From the NCBI GenBank assembly GCA_003024985.2, contig PXIH01S0001540.1: a stretch of 10,187 nt of DNA. One strand, 5' to 3'. Origin of the DNA: Euperipatoides rowelli (Eukaryota; Onychophora; Udeonychophora; Euonychophora; Peripatopsidae). A program made the position numbers and the translations under genes. This document shows, in pieces, positions 6,956 through 10,187 of the stretch (position 1 is its first letter; each line of letters starts with the position of its first letter). The notes beneath the pieces were generated by a model. It was not told where the DNA came from. It saw nothing but the letters and a program-made list of their open reading frames with translations, and did not search any database.

Positions 6956-7077
6956 CATATTAATGTGTCACAATTTTTTTTAAAGGATGTAACTAAGAAG
7001 TTACCTGTTTTTAGACAAAAAAAAGGTAACTTCTTGGTTACATTCTGTAAAAAAAAAAATGTGACACTCATATTATG
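6956..7077. repeat. Imperfect foldback hairpin, arms of about 50 bp
   Basis: The left arm (6956-7006, ...AATGTGTCACA..., T run, GGATGTAACTAAGAAGTTACCT) is largely complementary to the right arm (7024-7077, AGGTAACTTCTTGGTTACAT..., A run, ATGTGACACT...ATTATG). The loop is about 17 bases (GTTTTTAGACAAAAAAA). Mismatches are few near the loop; a T run faces an A run in the middle of the stem. Each arm also contains a small internal palindrome (GTAAC...GTTAC). It is probably a foldback or MITE-type DNA element, or a hairpin capable of forming dsRNA if transcribed. A minus-strand frame of 93 codons across it is a by-product. Confidence 0.8.
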
Positions 7078-7536
7078 TAAGAGGTAAGAGATAAGCTTTA
7101 ATGAAGGACAGTTAATAGGGCCTAATCCCCTTTTAATGCCATTATCATTCATTGTCATAAAGTGGATGTATTTATGGTTATTAAAACTGCTTTTATATTG
7201 TTTCTCAAGACAAATTATTCCCATTCCTATTAATTTCCTCTAATACAGTCTTATTTCCCCCAACAATTTATCTGTAGATCCAGCATGACAATGAAGTTTG
7301 ACAAATAAATCATTGTGTTTATGGGTCTGTCAGTGAACAAATTGTTATGACCTGGTCATGTCTGTGATCATTCTGTAATGTTTATAATCCCATTCTGAAA
7401 CGATATCATGTCTGCTCATTGCAAAACATGTTTCCCAAAGACATACGGTACATGAGATCACTATGTGTAATTATTTCACTTTGGCATCCATTTTATTTGT
7501 AAACAAACATTTATTTTATTCAGTAAACAAGTTTGA
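7078..7536. other. Intergenic, no gene seen
   Basis: Moderately complex AT-rich sequence. AATAAA at 7304-7309 is followed by a G/T-rich stretch (TTGTGTTTATGGGTCTGT), a possible polyadenylation site on the + strand. Bases 7423-7439 repeat 17 bases found inside the LINE (5796-5812). Confidence 0.4.
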
Positions 7537-7746
7537 TTTTCAGCTATGGTACTTTTAGTCTTTGTTTATCACAGGCTGTTAAATTTGAGAATGAAGACAT
7601 ATGCTGTGACGTTCCAGATTAGCGTCTCAGCTGAGGCAGTTATGGAAAAGCTTTTTACCTGGATTCAACACTTTGCCAGGTTTTTTAACCAGGTACACTG
7701 CCTCTACAAAAGAAACATTGTGAGATATAGTATTCAAAATAATAGT
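7537..7746 (+). other. Open frame in higher-complexity sequence, possible exon remnant
   Basis: Between a TGA at 7534 and a TAA at 7747 one frame stays open; it has an ATG at 7546 and 67 codons. The start is directly preceded by TTTGATTTTCAG (ending 7543), a reasonable splice acceptor, and CCAG|GTACAC (about 7691) is a reasonable donor. The translation (for example VSAEAVMEKLFTWIQHFARF) is not recognised. The alternative frame also contains a protein-like tract (VKFENEDICCDVPD) but with TAG and TGA just after it. Composition here is more balanced than around it. It could be an exon, a decayed one, or chance. Confidence 0.2.
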
Positions 7747-8171
7747 TAAAAGATAAATGCATTCACATGCATCTATTATTCAAAAAAGAATACAACTCTT
7801 CTCCTCTTGGAGAGGAGATTTATATAAAAAAAAATAGTTTATTTTACATTTATAGTGATACAATATATTTTATTTACAAGAAAATCATTGAGGTCATTGA
7901 GAGATGGTTATTAGGTCATGATCATGGACACCAAACTTCTAGACATATATCAAGGTGTATGATTGACCACAGTGCAGCCCAAATGTGGAAATTTTCTTTG
8001 GAATTAAGTACACATAAGGCATTTGTTCTGTTTACAGATATATAGTTTATAGATGAACAAATGGAATTTGACCAAGTTTCCTGGACTGAAAATCCCACAA
8101 GCTTGAAGAATGATTGTCACAACAATAAAGTTGTAATTCGTTTACTCATTTAAAATGACGAGGAAAAAAAT
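7747..8171 (+). other. Unassigned sequence with candidate polyadenylation signal
   Basis: A 92-codon frame (7767-8045) is open but has no recognisable motif and begins in low-complexity Lys/Asn/Tyr codons, so it is not proposed as a gene. A small hairpin at 7800-7818 has TCTCCTC and GAGGAGA arms around TTGGA. AATAAA at 8124-8129 sits between ACAAC and GTTGT and is followed by a T/G-rich stretch; it could be a poly(A) signal of a + strand transcript including the preceding open frame. That link is inference. Confidence 0.25.
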
Positions 8172-8535
8172 TATTACCATATTCATTATTATCATTGCCA
8201 TTGTTGTAAGCACCATTATTATTATGTAATCTTCAGTATCATAATCATCCTTATTGTTAGCATCATTATCATTACCATAATTCTCATCATTATTATAACA
8301 ATGATAATTATCATCATAATTATTATCATTATTATAATCATCATAATAATCATTATCATAAGCATCATTAACATTACCATAAACATTATCATTATCACAA
8401 TCATAATCATCAATCGTTATATCTTAATTATCATTTCTCATTATTATTATTACTATTATTGTAACCACCATTATCATAATCATTCTCATTCTCATAACCA
8501 TCATTATCATAATTATCTTGATTATTGTTAGTGTA
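8172..8535. repeat. Imperfect ATT/ATC (AAT/GAT) trinucleotide microsatellite
   Basis: About 360 bp made of ATT, ATC, ATA and related triplets (ATTATTATCATTATC...), with interruptions such as GTAAGC and CATTACC. The runs create poly-Ile or poly-Met/Ile frames on both strands (8222-8413 minus, 8301-8531 plus), which are artefacts of the repeat. The degree of interruption indicates an old locus. A short related word (CATTATCATTATC) also occurs at 2581-2593. Confidence 0.92.
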
Positions 8536-8598
8536 ATCATTAATATAATTATAGTTTTTACTATATTCTTTTTCTAATTATGAATATATTTCATTTTC

Positions 8599-8646
8599 AA
8601 TATTTAAAATCAATGCATTATGAATTTTGCATCGATTTTAAATATT
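8599..8646. repeat. 19-bp inverted repeat with 10-base loop
   Basis: The left arm 8599-8617 (AATATTTAAAATCAATGCA) pairs with the right arm 8628-8646 (TGCATCGATTTTAAATATT) with one mismatch, which would be a G-U pair in a minus-strand transcript. Weaker pairing continues outward. Immediately follows the microsatellite. Confidence 0.75.
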
Positions 8647-8706
8647 ATAAAATATATACATTTATTATTTTAAGTTTTCCAATAATTTAAATATGGCAAA
8701 AATAAC

Positions 8707-8725
8707 TCAATATTTAGAATATTGA
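8707..8725. repeat. Short perfect inverted repeat
   Basis: TCAATATT and AATATTGA arms of 8 bp flank a TAG loop. Short and AT-only, so possibly chance. Confidence 0.5.
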
Positions 8726-8785
8726 ACAAGGAGATCTATAAGAAAGTAATGCAGCCTGATTTCCTAAAATTGCTGTTTTTTATTT

Positions 8786-8801
8786 AAAAAAAAAAAAAAA
8801 A
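8786..8801 (+). repeat. Poly(A) run of 16
   Basis: Uninterrupted A16 followed by TCTTTT. It could be the tail of an old retroposed sequence, but no SINE body or A/B box promoter is recognised upstream. Confidence 0.6.
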
Positions 8802-9460
8802 TCTTTTATAGCCATTATTTAAATCTTATTGAAGGGAGGGGATGGAATTTTATTTGAATATCAAAGTTTATTCCTAAATTTAATACTTTAGAATATTTGA
8901 TGATTTTATTATTTTCATTTTGTCAAATGTATTCAATGATAGAAAGATCAAAACACATCAGTTAAAAAGAAAAAGCAGTTACTAGGTCTCACTGCAATAG
9001 AACTGAGTGAAAAAGGATAGATTAAAATCAGTGAGAAATCTAATTCGTATATTGCTGAAGCCATATAGTTTAGACTTCTAGAGATATTTAAATCAGTCCA
9101 TTGTTTATTTTAATGAATTTAAGAAGTAACTTTAGAGGTTATCAAATATCACAATTATAGTATATAAAGTAGTTCATAAAATGATGCTGAAGTCACTTTT
9201 AACAGAGATAAACAGAGCCTAGAGCACCATCATGATTTCCGTTCCTAATATGATCACCTGATAATCACTTAAAATAGAAAACTAACATACTAAGCTAACT
9301 AAATAAATTGATAAAAATTATTAAAAACTATTCTATTCTAAAAATAAACTCAACAATAACACCAGGAACAATGTATATACAATTTAAATAGCTGGATGCT
9401 TTGGAATCTGAAAAAAATATGTGATTTTTGTGGATCTAGGGATTTTTTTGTTTAGAAAGT
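8802..9460. other. Intergenic, no gene seen
   Basis: AT-rich, stops in all frames, no repeat boundary or RNA gene recognised. Confidence 0.5.
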
Positions 9461-10087
9461 TGTGTATGTGTGTATATGACGGTCTTCACTTAAGGAAGGT
9501 CGAGTTCAATGTAGTTAGAGGCTCATATATATTTTAAGCAAAAAAAAAAAAAATAATAATACATAGGATTAAAATACTGTAGAATAATTAAAGTATAGAA
9601 AAACCAAAGATCAATTTTAATTCCATTTATTTTTGGAATTATGATAATGAGAACTTGGTATTTACAGTAATTTTGAAATGTCCCAGAGGAAATACATAAG
9701 CTTTAAATATCAGTCTCAGAAAGTGATTTTTTTAATAATTGTAAACGAATTTCTAAGCCAAAAAAAAAAAAGGAGAAATACATGAACTTAAAGCAGAGTA
9801 ATTAAACTGTATACAAACAAAACGAACAGATTTTAACCCCATTTATTTTTATAGATATGGTAATGAGAATTTTGCAAAGTAAAATCAGTTTTTTCTGTGA
9901 TTGATACTATACCCATAAACAGTCACTGATTCAGAGGAAAGGCACAGGACATGTGACCTCCCTGTCATTCAAGAGAAAATATAGAAGATGGCATTTATTG
10001 TATATTAACCTACGAGCGGTCACGATGTCGTAAATTTACTACAAATTCATTTTTTTATAAAATGTGTATGTGTATGGTCTTGTAGGT
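9461..10087. repeat. Diverged direct repeats at about 600-bp and 219-bp spacing
   Basis: Two levels of repetition are visible. TGTGTATGTGTGTATATGAC followed by GGTCTT (9461-9486) recurs as TGTGTATGTGTATGGTCTT (10063-10081), and each is followed by a TATATAT-containing stretch. Inside, block A (9540-9660) and block B (9759-9876) align along their length. Both have an A12-13 run, AATACAT, TAATTAAA, TTTTAA.(T/C)CC.. CATTTATTTTT, GAT(A/T)(A/T)G-like and TAATGAGAA words in the same order. A third partial unit, GAGGAAATACATAAGCTTTAA, lies at about 9687-9707. The region is an old, partly eroded tandem array of an unknown unit. Confidence 0.6.
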
Positions 10088-10187
10088 TTATATATGCCTT
10101 CTATTCCTAAAACTAACTCCCCACTACAATATTGGTAGGTTTTTACCATGCACATAGCCCATTTTATAGTTATTTTTTAGAATTATA
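10088..10187. other. AT-rich sequence at the window edge
   Basis: Nothing recognised; may continue the repeat array rightwards. Confidence 0.4.

Noticed and set aside
6943-7224. 93-codon minus-strand open frame
   Set aside because: Covers the foldback hairpin and its T/A runs; no recognisable protein features.
8222-8531. Open frames of 63 and 76 codons rich in Ile and Met on opposite strands
   Set aside because: They are produced by the ATT/ATC microsatellite and have no protein-like composition.
9490-9520. B-box-like GGTCGAGTTC word, possible tRNA or tRNA-derived SINE
   Set aside because: No matching A box at the right distance and no cloverleaf could be drawn.
1-10187. CRISPR array, phage or bacterial defence system
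   Set aside because: No regularly spaced repeats of suitable length, no bacterial gene structure, and eukaryotic transposons throughout.

Overview
The window reads as non-coding nuclear DNA from an animal, probably an invertebrate. It is strongly AT-rich, holds no long intact ORF, and has no Shine-Dalgarno sites, operons or CRISPR. It does contain a decayed APE-type non-LTR retrotransposon (LINE), small DNA-transposon remnants, a long imperfect trinucleotide microsatellite and many homopolymer runs. I cannot resolve the taxon from sequence alone. No intact protein-coding gene could be proved, and I see no convincing new biological system; most of the readable structure is transposon-derived.

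Layout. Bases 1-107 are unusually GC/CpG-rich at the 3' side and hold a short open frame ending at a TAA; this may be the last exon of a host gene on the + strand. Bases 317-784 form a compact element with TA|CAG...CTG|TA ends and matching terminal inverted repeats, interpreted as a pogo/Tigger-type MITE. Bases 881-1121 hold a diverged direct duplication. Around 1700-1825 is a small GC-richer island, and 1968-2068 is a GC-rich fragment ending in ...GGCAACCCTA that resembles the end of a DNA transposon. A near copy of that last motif recurs at 3475-3486, just before the LINE.

The centre (about 3540-6825) is a 5'-truncated LINE on the + strand. In order it shows the end of an AP-endonuclease domain (GDFN, LDRV, LDH), a WK...WW linker, reverse transcriptase (GPDG, RPIAL, LDM, GSPLSS, YIDD, SG.EIN.SK), a GLINL..FN thumb/connection segment and a C-terminal CCHC zinc-knuckle-like motif. 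It is broken by several frameshifts and stops, so it is dead. Motif order and the absence of a recognisable RNase H suggest the L1/Tx1 group; this is inference.

Downstream lie a roughly 120-bp foldback hairpin (6956-7077), an unassigned stretch with two short open frames (7537-8045), the ATT/ATC microsatellite (8172-8535), two AT-rich hairpins, and a terminal region (9461-10081) built from diverged direct repeats. The genes do not work together in any sense visible here: this is an intergenic or intronic repeat graveyard, possibly the 3' flank of a gene lying to the left.
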